Assembly: GCA_038030265.1 (NCBI GenBank)
Contig: CM075938.1
Location: forward strand, 3,511,009 to 3,575,008
Direction: 5' to 3'
Origin: Corythucha ciliata
Lineage: Eukaryota > Arthropoda > Insecta > Hemiptera > Tingidae
Length of the DNA: 64,000 bases
How positions within the stretch are numbered: position 1 is the stretch's first letter; every line of letters starts with the position of its first letter. The position numbers and the translations under genes were made by a program. A model generated the notes under the pieces. It worked only from the letters and a program-made list of their open reading frames with translations, made no database searches and had not been told where the DNA came from. Shown here one piece after another: positions 10,599 through 21,752 of the stretch.

Positions 10599-11909
10599 AT
10601 GGAGGATAAGCCCCATGATAGCGGAAGTTTAGAGGTTTCGGTCTCTAAACTGAAGCTCAAAGACTCGGGGGACGAAAATCCGTCCTTGAGCAAAACCCCG
10701 AGCGCTAAGGCGGGGGCAGGGATCGTTTCAGTGACCCGCCCAAACTTAGGTAAAATTAATGAGGGGAATGATTTCCGTAGCAGACCGAGCACCAGCTCAA
10801 TGGCAGGGACCGCTTTAGCGACCCGCCCAATGTTAGGTAGAGTAAGGCCGGTGGGAGAGACCTCGGATAGTGAGGGTCCATTCGAAGAGCCACGTCGCCA
10901 CCGACAAGGAAGAGAGTCGAGGAGAAATATGAGAAAGGGGGCGAAAGCCAGGAAGGCAATGGAGGAGAGAGAGAAGGGGAAACTCCTAACCAGCTTCCAA
11001 TCCCGTTTTCAAAATCGACGGGCTGAGCTGGAAAAACGAGTACACCAGGAGAGACAGGTAAATGCACAAATTAGTAAACGGCAGAGGTCAGGGTCGCAGC
11101 CAACGCCCCCGGATACCAAGGCTCCAGTAAAGAAGCCTAGGGGGGAGGGGGCGGTGACCGACACTAGGGTCACGAGACTAAAGGAATCGGCTAGGGCAAA
11201 AGTGTGTGTGGTCAAAGAGGCCAGAGAACCTTTTGAGGTCGAGGAGGTTTTAGAGATCAGAAAGTGGATTTCCACGAGGCAAATAGAGAAGAAATGTAGG
11301 GCCGCCCTGGTCAACACGGGTCTGGTACATGACAGTAAGATCTTAGTACTCACCTGTGAAACGGCCGAGGAGGCGGGGAGGATCGTGGAGCTATTACAGG
11401 AGGAGGGGAAAACCCGGAATTTGGTGATTTGTAGGCTACCGGACCTACCAATTCCTAGCCGAATAAGGGCGATGGTATCGGGCTTAGTGATGTCCAAGGA
11501 GTCCGTGATCCCCCATATGGAGCTCACCAACTGGAAGAGGGGATTTCCGTTCGAGGAGTGGAAGATGGTGGGTTTTGAGCAATACCCCACGGGTGAGAGG
11601 GTGCAAATCACCTTCGAGGTACCTAAGAAGGACGCCGAGGAAATTAAGAAGGAGCCCATGGTGGGTATTGAACTCTTTAAAGTCAGGTTTAGGGTTCTGC
11701 CTAACAGGTGGATGGGTGAAATGGACAGCAAGGGGTCAGATATGGAAGTGGACCCGGTAGGAACTACAAGGCCAGTTGAGGGAGCGGAGAGGCAGTTAGC
11801 AACACAGCAACGGGGGGGGGGGGAATCCTCACCGTCCATGAGTTGGAGGAGGACCTGTTGCTGGGCTCGCCGAAGTGAGGTGCGCCCAGGCAAACTTGCA
11901 GCACAGTAG
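10599..11909 (+). CDS. LINE ORF1 (RNA-binding gag-like protein)
   Basis: An open frame of 436 codons starting with MEDKPHDSGS. The N-terminal half is charged and low in complexity, with basic blocks such as RRHRQGRESRRNMRKGAK (about residues 93-110), a probable RNA-binding region. Residues about 205-370 form a globular block (EVEEVLEIRKWI to KVRFRVLPNRWMGE) that is conserved in copy 2. I see no CCHC knuckles. In LINEs, ORF1 coats the RNA and forms the retrotransposition particle. A run of 12 G at 11812-11823 shifts the last 30 codons. With 11 G, as in copy 2, ORF1 would end at TGA 11839-11841, in the same frame as ORF2. Confidence 0.8.
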   Translation: MEDKPHDSGSLEVSVSKLKLKDSGDENPSLSKTPSAKAGAGIVSVTRPNLGKINEGNDFRSRPSTSSMAGTALATRPMLGRVRPVGETSDSEGPFEEPRRHRQGRESRRNMRKGAKARKAMEEREKGKLLTSFQSRFQNRRAELEKRVHQERQVNAQISKRQRSGSQPTPPDTKAPVKKPRGEGAVTDTRVTRLKESARAKVCVVKEAREPFEVEEVLEIRKWISTRQIEKKCRAALVNTGLVHDSKILVLTCETAEEAGRIVELLQEEGKTRNLVICRLPDLPIPSRIRAMVSGLVMSKESVIPHMELTNWKRGFPFEEWKMVGFEQYPTGERVQITFEVPKKDAEEIKKEPMVGIELFKVRFRVLPNRWMGEMDSKGSDMEVDPVGTTRPVEGAERQLATQQRGGGESSPSMSWRRTCCWARRSEVRPGKLAAQ

Positions 11910-14900
11910 GACCGCGGCTGCGGATGTAGCGGTCCTGATGAGTAGGGTAAGTTTTGAGGTGGGCCTGTTCCAGGAGCCTTATGTATCAGGGAACAGGGTG
12001 TGTTATCTTAGAAATAAGGATTTTAAGATTTTTTATACTGAGGGAGACCTGGCTCCGAGAGCATGTGTGGCTGTGTTGGCGAATTTTAACCCGATACAGT
12101 TGTGCCCCTTCGGAACCAGGGATCTCATTGTGGTCAGTTTCAGGGCAACCCTGCGAAATCAAAAGGTAAAAGAGGTCGTCGTGGCGTCGTGGTACAGAGC
12201 GATGGAGGAGGATGGCGTACCAGCGGAGCTTGAGAATCTCTGCTCCCACTGCCGGACAACAGGGAAGCTGCTAGTGGTCGGAGCCGACGCGAATGCCCAC
12301 CACCTAGCGTGTGGGTCGTCGAACGTAAACCGACCCGGGGAGCAGCTAATGGAGGATTTGGTAAGAATAGGTATTTTTGTGGAGAATAGGGGGGATGAGC
12401 CCACGTTTGTAGTTAGGAACAGGCAAGACGTCATTGACGTGACCCTGAGCCTGGGGAGTATGGGTAGGCTAATTAGTAACTGGACGGTGCAAGAGGGGAT
12501 GATAACGTCGGACCACCGACCTATTATGTTCACAGTAGGAGCCGAAGGAGACAAAGCAGAACCCGAACGAAACCCCAGACATACAGACTGGGATAGATTC
12601 GATCGGGAGGTAGGAAGAATGGTGGAGACCGGGGGGTTATCCATTGACGAAGAGGAAAGAGAGGTAAGGGAAATACTAACAGAAGCGTTTCAGGTGACCT
12701 GCCCAGAGCAAAGGAGGAAGCCAAAAAAATCCCCTTGGTGGGGCCTGGGGCTCCGCTTGCTCAAAAGGGCGACCAGAGCGGCTGCGGAAACCGCGAAGGC
12801 AACAGGGAACGACGAGGACTGGGAGGCCTACCACGCGGCTAGAAAAGCATACAAGACTGGAATTCGCCGCGCTAAGAAAGTTACATGGAGGACCTATTGC
12901 GAAGCAATTGAGGAAACAGGAGAGGCGGCGAGACTCGTTCGTATCGTACGGTCAGAACCGAATAGTAATGTAGGATCACTAACGCTTCCGGACGGTGGTT
13001 CGGTGGTTAATGGATTAGGTATCGCGACACACTTGCTAAATACTCACTTTCCAGGGTTGCAGGAGCGAGGAGGTCGTGCCACTGAGGGGCGGAACAGAGG
13101 ACGAAGAGGAATGCAATAGATGTGACGTTGGTGATCTCAAGGGAGCGATTCAACTGGGCACTCAGCTCCATGGGACCCTACAAGGCAGCAGGATTGGACG
13201 GAATACACCCGTGTGCCATCCAGCATGCCGGGGGGAGGCTTCAGGAGAGACTAAGACGACTCTTCGTCAGGTGCCTGGCAGCCAGGAAAGTACCCACGGC
13301 CTGGAAACGGGTGAGAGTTGTTTTTATTCCTAAAGGTGGCGGGAAGCATGCCAAAGCGGAGGATTTTAGGCCCATTAGTGTAAGCAGTGTACGTTTAAGA
13401 CTGATGGAAATGATAATTGAATTATACATGAGGGAATCATTGGCTACTGGGGGAGTGATCCACCAGAACCAGCATGCATACATGGCGGGGAAGTCGACCG
13501 ACTCAGCCCTCCACGACTTACTGGGGTCGGTGGCCCAGAAAGAGTACGCGTTGGCTCTTTTTTTGGATATTGAAGGGGCTTTTAATAGGGTACATAGGGA
13601 GTGTATTGTGGCAACTCTAGAGCACTTTGGGGTGGAGACGAGGCTGATTCAATGGATAGACTACTCGCTGAGTCATAGGTGGGTGGTCGCTAAGGTGGGC
13701 GGCGATAGGGTGGAAAAACGAGCCAGTAGGGGGGTGCCCCAGGGCTCAAGTCTCTCGCCTCTTCTCTGGATACTTGTGGTAGATAGTCTTATAAGGAAAT
13801 TAGAGGAAAAGGGCTATTATGCGCAATTTTTTGCGGATGACGGAGCCATAGTGGTTAGATGAAAATGGTGTTGTTCACTCACAAGAGAAAAAGGGAGGGA
13901 TGGCAATCAATCCACTTTCGGGGAGAGGCCATCGCTCTCTCAAAACAGGTTAAATATTTGGGAGTCATATTGGATGAGAAGTTAAGGTGGAAGGAACACG
14001 TAGACAGCGTTTATAAGAAAGCTGTGGTGGCCTTTCACCAATGTAGACAAATCGTGGGGAAGACCTGGGGCCTGAAACCACGGGTCATGAAGTGGATATA
14101 CACAGGAATCATCCGACCGCTCATCCTGCACGGGGCGGTCGCATGGCGGAGGGGGATAGTGAAGGGAGGGGGGGCGGATAGGCTCGCAAAAATACAAAGG
14201 CTTGCTTGCCTGGCGATTTTGGGGCCATTCCAGACAACCCCTACGAGGGCCATGGAAAGATTACTAGGCCTGAAGCCCTTGGACATTGAAGTCAGGAGTC
14301 GGGCACTTGAAGTTGTCTACAGGTTGAGATGCCAGGAAGGCCTAAATCGGGCCAGGCTGGGCCAATGGGACTGGGAAGGGGAACTAAACAGAGTATCCCC
14401 GTCCTCGGCACTTAGGCCGGATTACGTGGTTAAAAGGAATGACTTCTCGACCAAAATCAAACAGAGAGTCATTATGAGAGAGGAAGGTTGGGAATCCCGG
14501 CAAGGGGAGCTGCTGTTTTACACGGACGGCTCCAAGAAGGGTCAGGAAGGGCCGACCGGAGCTGGAATTTTCGTGCCGGAGCTGGGGGTGGAAATAAGTA
14601 TCCCGCTAGGGGGACACACCACAGTTTTCCAGGCCGAGGTGGTAGCGATCGATGCTTGTATTCGGGAGCTACTGAAGCGGAAAGTGACAGGTAGGGCGAT
14701 CGGTATCTCCTCTGATAGCAGGGCGGCGCTGGGGGCGATCACCAAACCCGTGGTGGACTCAGCGGCCGTGGCGAGTTGCAGAGTAGGGATACGGGACCTC
14801 CAGGGTGAAGGGAACTCCCTAACGTTGGGATGGATCACGGGTCATAGAGGATGGCAGGGAAATGAAAAAGCAGACGAGCTGGCCAAGCGTGGCGCGGACC

Positions 14901-15361
14901 AGCCGGTAATAGGACCTGAACCATCGGTGGGCATTGCCCGCAGGGTGGTCTTGAGGGAGATAAGGGCCTGGGCCAGTGACCAAGCTCTGAGGAGATGGCG
15001 GACTGAACCCGGGTGCCGGCAAGCAAAACTGGGAATCAATGAGGAAGACCGGGAAGCTTCGGCATGGTTGCTGGGACTAACACGGGTTAAGCTTAGGCGG
15101 ATAGTAGGGATGTATACAGGACATTACGCCATTAATAGGCATTTGTCAATCATGGGGGCTGTAGGGGAGCCCGACTACGAAAGGTGTGGGGACGCTGAAG
15201 AAACCGCGGAGCACGTCGTATGCGAGTGTGACGGCTACGCGGCGGCCAGATACACCATTTTTGGTGACGATAGGATACCCTTCCCCTGCTTCTCAAAGGA
15301 GAATGGGTCCCGTCTCCTGAGTTTGCTGGAAAGGATAAATAGGTTTGAGGAGCCGTACTAG
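11875..15361 (+). pseudogene. LINE ORF2: endonuclease, reverse transcriptase, RNase H, C-terminal zinc-knuckle-like region
   Basis: Three consecutive frames make up ORF2. 11875-13119 is the endonuclease: QANLQHS, FQEPYV, GADANAHH and the SDHRP motif, then a basic linker. 13122-13862 is the RT: DFRPISVSS, LFLDIEGAFNRV, GVPQGSSLSP and the catalytic box FFADDGA. 13859-15361 holds the RT thumb (VKYLGVILDEKLRWKEH), RNase H with its acidic residues (FYTDGSK, FQAEVVAID, SDSRAA, GNEKADELAK) and a Cys/His cluster (CGDAEETAEHVVCECDGY). Frame breaks lie near 13060-13120 and at 13860. At the second break about 30-40 residues usually found between the FADD box and KMVLFT are missing. No ATG precedes the endonuclease; the frame is in line with an 11-G ORF1. 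Confidence 0.9.
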
Positions 15362-15444
15362 GCTCTCCCGAGTCCGGGCCCCAAGTGGGTATGGTGTATG
15401 GGCCGAAAGGCTTTTGGCACCTTCGGAGTCGGGAGACCGTCCGA

Positions 15445-15450
<6 letters not shown>

Positions 15451-15493
<43 letters not shown>
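15451..15493 (+). other. poly(A) tail of the inserted LINE
   Basis: 43 consecutive A following a 3' UTR that begins after the TAG at 15359-15361. It is followed by GG and the target duplication TCAGGTAT. The tail supports insertion through a polyadenylated RNA. Confidence 0.9.
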
Positions 15494-15495
<2 letters not shown>

Positions 15496-15503
15496 TCAGG
15501 TAT

Positions 15504-16141
15504 CACCGTAGGTTGGGTGCATAGATTGTTTGTAGATTGTTTGTGCCCTTACCAAGAAATAAGTCAAGTACGTCTGGAACAACGTTTCTTTCGTCTGGGT
15601 AATATGTTGGTTCGATTGGATGATGAACGTCCAAATGAAAACGATGAACTATGCGGCGAAGGATGTCCCCTAGGGGGTTTGAGACATTTGATCCAAATCG
15701 AGGTAGCTTTGAGTTGAAATCACCTCCTAGCATAAACCCGGGGCCAAGTTCGTGGATAAGACCGATGAAGTCGGCTGGGCATACTTGGTTACTTGGCGTG
15801 GAATAGAAGGAGACTACCTGGTATCGTTTGCTATTGACCGTCATTGTTACTCTAGAAACTTGCATGTTAGTTTCTTGGATGATTGGGAGTTCTTCATGTT
15901 CTATTGAAGTTTTGATTAGTAAGAGCGAACCGCCTTCTCTGTTTCCGCAGGGATGATCAGCTCTATAGCATTTGTATTTTTGCAGATAAAAGGGACGATT
16001 TTCGGTTAATTTTGTCTCTGTAGCCAGCAAGATGTCGATGTTGTGCATTTGGAGGAACAGTCCGAGTTCACTTATTTTATTTGCAATGCCCCGGGCATTT
16101 TTACCGTAACAGATATAATCCCTGCCCCCTAAAACTCCCAA
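15504..16141 (-). pseudogene. Jockey-like ORF2 endonuclease domain
   Basis: About 212 residues on the minus strand: YGKNARGIANKISELGLFL, then the catalytic glutamate in LLATETKLTE, then GGDFNSKLPRFGS (Asp/Asn pair) and VPDVLDLFLGKGTNN. These are successive motifs of the LINE apurinic-like endonuclease that nicks target DNA. The domain's end lies across the inserted LINE and MITE at 10180. A single-base slip just before the insertion site puts APNLR in the wrong frame. Confidence 0.85.
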
Positions 16142-19100
16142 AAAAAATTATGTCTAAAGATATTTTGATGAGATAGTTTCCCTCACCACCACTATCACTG
16201 CACGTACATTTGTGAAATTCATCAAGAAAATGCCGAAGTTTTATTAATGCTAGCCGCCGCGAGGGGAAATGGTGTGAATGACAGATCGGGCTGTGCGGGA
16301 AAATGCCTAACTTATAGTAATTTCTAATAGGAAACATTGAATTACAAATTTCTCTGTTCTGAGCACAGAATTGACATTTCGGGTTTTAGTTTTGGTCAAT
16401 CTAGTATACTGTACTTACTAAATTCAAGAGACTTGGCTTCAACTTTTTGTATCTGGGACATTTGTGTATCGGCTGCGACCGTTCAAACTCGTGCGTGGAT
16501 ATTTTACTTGAGATGAGAATGTTGTGCTCCAAAAAAAAAAAAAAAAAAACGATTAAAACTCACAATATATGTCACGCGTCAAAATTTCGCAATTCATCTT
16601 TCTTAATGTCCAACATTGTCTTCAAGACATTAGAGGATCAACTTGAAAACGTCTCTTCTTTTTTTGGTGGCTGTGTTGGGGGGGGGGGGGAAGTAGACCG
16701 CGGAGAGCGCGTGTGGTCTCCCCCTCAAAAAGTCACACAAAAGTATTTCGTGTTTGGCTCACTTCTTTTATTCTTCAATGACAGTATCATGTACCACCTC
16801 TTCTTCTTCTTCTTCTTCTTTTTACCCACCGTCGGGTTTATAAAGGAGACTTAATGGTGGGGTCTTATACACTTTGAGAAAAAAAAAAATAGAAGAAGTC
16901 ACAATGCAATTGATTAATGAGCTACACGACCCGTGCTCACAGTTTCCATGCAGCTTTTTAAGGCCCTTTAAACCTCGCGTATGTGGCTTGAGGGGGATTC
17001 TAGGTTGAATTCTTGTGCACTTGTTCTGCCCCCCTCCCCACCAATCTTTTTTTTTTTTGGTATTCAATGAACTCTCTTGCATAGAAACGTTGACATAGCT
17101 GATTAATTACCGGCTTGAAGCCTCTTTTGAATTTTACAATTTTCTTTCAAATTGTTTCTAGCTGGAAATTGACGTGATCGAGTTTTTTTTTTTTTTTTTA
17201 TAGATGAATGTTGTGTATAGCAGTAGATTTTTACGCAACTCTTAGGAGAGTTTCGCTTTTTAATTACCGTTTTTTATAGAGTGATTTTGATTATAAATGT
17301 AGAACATAAAGCAAAGAATGGCTGGGCATAAATAGCATAATTGCAATACTTCAAAGGCTCTGCCAATGAAGATAAATTGATTTTGGTGTAGAATGATACC
17401 TGTTAACCATTAATATTAATGTTGTTTTAAGGGGAGGGGACTATCCTTTATCTACACTATATTTTGATTAACTGCTTTTGCCGTGGAAAACAACATTATT
17501 TATGATAATTGCGACAAATCTACATTTATTACCGCAGGAAAGCTGTGAACTGAAGCTATAGGAAACCATAATATAATAGGCTCATATACAAGTAATTGAA
17601 CTTGAATGGACACTCTCGTATATATCCCGGATTTGATATTTGTGTCTGTTTATTATTTAGAATGCGGTATCAACTTATTCGCCATGAATTTCAAAAGGCA
17701 GTTTTTTTTTTTTTTTTGTTTTTACGGAGTGGCACGAATGCATCAGGTTCCATTACCAAGAGCTTGATTCCTTCCGAGACCGCTAAAGGTAATCTTTTTG
17801 ATTTCTAATTTGCCTCAAGTGCATTGTGCAACTGCTCTCACGAACTGAGTCTCGCACAAGGTCCTCCTTTTCTCCATCTCTCTCTTTTCTGTCTCTCTTC
17901 TTTCTTTAGGGTTTCCCCTCTTTAATTTTTTATTCCTCAGTTTGGTCGCGGGATAATCTTGCCGGGTGGTTTTTCTTTTCTTTCTTTTTTTTTTTTTTTT
18001 ACGTGCCCCGCCATCACACTTATGTTGCCAAATGAGCCGCACCGCAACGGGGAGAGATCTTCCCTTCACGCTGTTCCCCCCCAACTCGTATATTATACCA
18101 ACTTCGGCAGTACCCTCTTGTTCACTTGGACGGACAGCCAACCGTTATCTTGTTTGTTCCCTTCCCATCGGGCACGACTAACCCTTCAATGATTGACAAG
18201 GACTCAGAGGGAGGGTAGAAGATTAATCTGCCAATCCACCTTTGCTCGGTTCATTACATTTTAAATATGGAAGCAAATTAAAAAAACAAAAAAAGGTCTT
18301 CCTCTTCTGATGAGCTCGCACTAAATTTCATATGGATTCGTACATTAATTTTTAAACTGATGGACTTTTTGACAATTGATGTGAAAGACAGAGGGATATT
18401 TTGAATAATATTGTTATATATCGATATATTGTTGTAGTTATATATCGGTGTAAGCTAGCGCTTTTTATGTTACTTACGCTCGCTTAAGCAACGCTATTGT
18501 ATCAATTAAACAATCTTTTACTTTACGACCAGGCTCTCCTTCACGAGGATTTTACTTCTATACTCATGCTATACTGTCGCTCGTCAGAAATGACCAATCT
18601 TCGACGTATCGGCCGTTTAAATCATGATCAGTAATTTATGGGGCACTCGTAAAAGACGAAAATGAGGAAATTGTCTTCTATGTCTCATTCCAATTCAGCT
18701 TCAGCACACCGCACCCTTATTTCATGCAATCCCTTTTTTTTTTTTTCTTTTTTCAATAATCACAAACATCCGTTTAACTGGCGAGTCAAGGAAGTTGGAA
18801 TTTAACTACTCTATACGAAAAGAAAAACTTTGTCTCACAACTGGCCAAAGAAAACAGTGGCTGCTACCCCTCCCCTCCTCCCAAACTGAGTGGCTAAAAG
18901 CTCGGACTCGAGCTGATCAAACTAAGCGCATCTTCTGTATCTTTAGACACTGCGTCGTTGTCTTATTCCGTCAAATTTTCATGTTTCTTCAACCAACATG
19001 GTTCTAAATTGAATAAATACGTAATAAATTACACGATTATTGACGCAGCAATCCAAATGCGGGGGCGTTCTGGTTTCGAAAGATGATGCATGCGTTCAAT

Positions 19101-19639
19101 CGCAAGCTCATGTTGTTGAATTTCGCTGCCCCTCTGGCGGAGCGAGAAAAGAAAAAAAAAAAAAAAATCCGCACTCTCTTCTCTAGGATAAGTGAGAAAT
19201 CAGAGCCTGGAATGCATAGTGTATAGGGGTCAGGTGATCAGGTCACACACGCACTTGGTGGATTTTTTTCCATTGATAACCTGTCCTATGAGTATTAGCT
19301 TCAGGGGGTTTTCGGTTGAAGAAGAAATCAAGATTGCAACGCATTGATATGCCTTGTCTAGTGATGAGGGGGTTGAACCCGATGCATCAGAGAGAAAATG
19401 TTGAAAGGAAGATTTGTTGTTGGCTTGACTTTTCTTCTCATTTGAATGCTTTAAAAAGAGCGTTACAGGTTGGTATATACAATCGCGACTCATGCCTCCT
19501 ATGCAGTTGCCCGCAGCAGTTTTCGCCAGAGTGTCACGGACTCTTTCGTCGGGTAGTTACTAAGGGTTCTTCCGAGGCCGGAAAGAGTGTTGACGAAGGG
19601 AGTAAACAAAAATATTCCATGACTTTTTTCTTTATTTTT
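16142..19639. other. non-coding, AT-rich, no recognised element
   Basis: About 3.5 kb without a supported gene. It holds many mononucleotide tracts (A at 16531, G at 16680, T at 17054, 17183, 17702 and 17987), a TTC microsatellite at 16800-16820 and a small TATATCGATATA palindrome near 18418. I see no coding motif, RNA gene or paired repeat. Confidence 0.5.
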
Positions 19640-20009
19640 TTATTTATTTTGCCATAGCCATCAGTAGGCTCATACACCATACCCCTTGGGGCTGCAGACT
19701 CGGAAGGCCTAGTACGGCTCCTCAAATCTTCCTATCCTCTCGAGAAACTCCAGGACCCGAATCCCATTAGTCCGGGAGAATTCTAGAGAGGGAATCTTAT
19801 CATCCCTGAAGACTTCGAATCTCGTCCGCATTTCCCACGTGTAGGGCTGCTGACCACATTCGTCAGCTGCAGGTGTCTTTCCACAGCATAATGACCCGTG
19901 AACCCTCCTAGTCTGCCTCCGCCCTAAACTGAGCAGCCATTTCATTGTTTTCCTATCCGTCCCCTAGATGTACTCTCTTGCTTGCCGGCAATGGGTTTCC
20001 TGTTCCCAA
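19640..20009 (-). mobile_element. 5'-truncated copy (copy 3) of the RNase H LINE
   Basis: Minus-strand sequence matches the C-terminal end of ORF2 and the 3' UTR of the LINE at 10373-15493. Examples are CRQAREY (copy 1 CRQAKLG), KWLLSLGRRQTRR (copy 1 AWLLGLTRVKLRR) and the end FLERIGRFEEPY (copy 1 LLERINRFEEPY), followed by a 3' UTR word GGGTATGGTGTATG shared with copy 1. An A-rich tail (AAAATAAATAAAAAAATAAAG) ends it near 19640. It is more diverged than copies 1 and 2 and carries stops. It runs up to the ACCG/CGGT element at 20010, which may have inserted into it. Confidence 0.8.
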
Positions 20010-21117
20010 ACTGGGGAAAAAAAAGAGGCATTTTCTCGGTTAATTTTAACCGAGAAATCTCGGTAAAATGTTTGCAACCGTCACGAGTCTATAATGTCAA
20101 CCGACAAGCTTGATACGGTTGAATGCACGTCTTGACTCGGTTAACGCATGTTGTCGGTAAAATGTTTGCAACCGTCATGAGTCGGTAAAGTCTACCGACA
20201 AGCTTGATACGGTTAAATGCACTCGGTTAGCGCTTATTGTCGGTAAAATGTTTGCAACCGAGTCTGACGGTCAAGCCACAAACACGGTTAAACACACGAT
20301 CCCAGTCAGTTGAGACATATCTGTTGAATGAACCGTCACTAGACGGTTAACTCTAACCGTTACTTTACGGTAGATTCTTCCGACCCACAACTCCCTTGTC
20401 TGTTACAGCAACTGTCTAACATCGGTGAAAGCTGACCGTATACTCGGTAATCACAGCCGTGTCAGGCGGTTAGTCCAACAGTGTGTTTACGGTAGTGGCG
20501 AACCGAATTTTGGATATTGTACGGTAGCATCAGCAGAAAAAAAAAACGGTAAAATTCTACTGTCATGGCGGTTGCATCAACGGTTACTCAACGGTAAAAC
20601 AGGTATCTCTACTCGGTTAAGAAATACCGTCTTGAGTCTGGTGTCAACTGTGACATAACGGTACATGCTACCATTGGCATACGGTGGAATATACCGTTAT
20701 ATCACAGTTAAAACAGGTGTCTCACCTCGGTTAAGAGGTACCGTCTTGAGTCTGGTGTCAACCGTGAAATAACGGTATATACTACCGTCGGCATATGGTA
20801 GAATATACCGTTTCTACTGTGGTACAAACGGTAATTTGTCACCTACTTTCTCGGTACGTGCTTCCACTTTTCACGGTTAGCCTTACTGATTCTTTACGGC
20901 CAAATTTGCCGCAAAAAATATTCGATTTACATTTTTTGTGTGTGTTCTTCATAGAAAAATATTCCGCTTTCTTTGATTGTGACCTGGGACCCAGGGCAAT
21001 TTGCGAAAGTTGCAAGATCCGGAATTTTTAGAAAATGAAAATTTCATTTCATCGGTTTTATCGTCTGCCTACACAGTACAACGTCAGTACATTTGATATT
21101 AGTGGCCATGGAGCCGG

Positions 21118-21625
21118 GTTTACCGTCATTCAACTCTGCTTTACAGTTACTAAACTCGGTAACGCCGTCATTAAACTCTGTTACATCGCCATATTCAACT
21201 CGATTTCACCATCATTGAATTCTGCTTTACCGTCACTGCGCTCGGTTTTACCGTCATTCAACTCGACTTCACCGTCATTGATTTCTGATTTACCGTCACT
21301 TCGCTCGGCTTTACACTCATTCAACTCGGTAACATGGTCGCTCAACTCGGTTTCACCGTCATTCAACTCGGTTTCTCCATCATTCCAACTTGATTTCACC
21401 GTCATTCAACTCGGTTTTACCGTCATTCAACTCGGTTTTACCGTCTTCCAACTCTGTTTTACCTTCATTCAGGTCGGTAATACGGTCGTTCAACTCGGTT
21501 TTACCGTCATTCAGCTCGATTTCACCGTCATTGAATTCTGTTTTACCGTCATTCAACTCGGTTTTACCGTGATTAAACTCGGTTACACGGTCATTCACCT
21601 CGGTTTTACCGTTATTCACACCGGC
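21118..21625 (+). repeat. 21-bp tandem repeat of inverted ACCG/CGGT pairs
   Basis: About 24 units of the form ACCGTCATTCAACTCGGTTTT. Each contains ACCG, ten bases, then CGGT, which is an inverted half-site pair. Because 21 is a multiple of three, the block reads open in frames on both strands (period-7 peptides VIQLGFT and NDGKTEL), which is an artefact of the repeat. 21 bp is about two turns of B-DNA, so the sites share one helical face. Confidence 0.85.
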
Positions 21626-21628
21626 TGG

Positions 21629-21752
21629 TGTAGTGAATAGAAAATATTTCTTCAAGCGAGAACCAAAGAATAATCATTTATTTATTTTTTTAACATATGA
21701 AGGGGGGAGAGTTTGGAGGGAACTGCATGTATTTATATTTTGAGGTGTTACA
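21629..21752 (-). repeat. 3' LTR (124 bp)
   Basis: Minus-strand sequence TGTAACACCTCAAAATATAA to TTCACTACA. It includes an AATAAATAAA-type polyadenylation signal. Relative to the 5' LTR it has about 51 extra bases. The end of pol reads into it. Confidence 0.85.

Larger units (their letters stand above)
10365..15503 (+). mobile_element. nearly full-length RNase H-bearing LINE (copy 1) with 8-bp target duplication
   Basis: TCAGGTAT occurs directly before the 5' end (10365-10372) and again just after the poly(A) tail (15496-15503). The 5' end ATGACTCGGG at 10373 agrees with the second copy, whose homology also stops at GACTCGGG (35021). Layout: 5' UTR 10373-10598, ORF1, ORF2 with endonuclease, RT and RNase H, short 3' UTR and a 43-base A run (15451-15493). 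RT followed by RNase H points to the I/R1/LOA group of LINEs. Long poly(A) and intact duplication suggest a fairly recent insertion, yet ORF2 has already lost its frame. Confidence 0.9.
8798..16141 (-). mobile_element. Jockey-like LINE ORF2, split by a MITE and by an RNase H LINE
   Basis: Minus-strand ORF2 whose endonuclease lies at 16141-15504 and whose linker and RT lie at 10180-8798. The two halves rejoin logically: the endonuclease continues across the target duplication into ATACCTGAGCTTAGT, then the MITE, then TTCTGATCACTTTCC, which encodes the SDHFP endonuclease motif. The RT is cut off after DATIAL, just before the catalytic YADD box, where the palindromic module begins. Its 5' region beyond 16141 is not recognisable. 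Confidence 0.8.

Noticed and set aside
11009..11893. 294-codon minus-strand frame opposite LINE ORF1
   Set aside because: It is the complement of a conserved ORF1 with recognised copies elsewhere; the minus-strand peptide has no family features.
16447..16854. 135-codon frame
   Set aside because: Passes through A, G and T homopolymers and a TTC microsatellite; composition is that of non-coding DNA.
18418..18470. TATATCGATATA palindrome as a regulatory element
   Set aside because: Short palindromes of A/T are expected by chance here and nothing nearby gives it a context.
21035..21640. 201-codon open frame with period-7 peptide (FTVIQLG), and minus-strand frames with NDGKTEL repeats
   Set aside because: They are open because the 21-bp DNA repeat is a multiple of three; frames are open on both strands over the same array and no start context or domain supports a protein.
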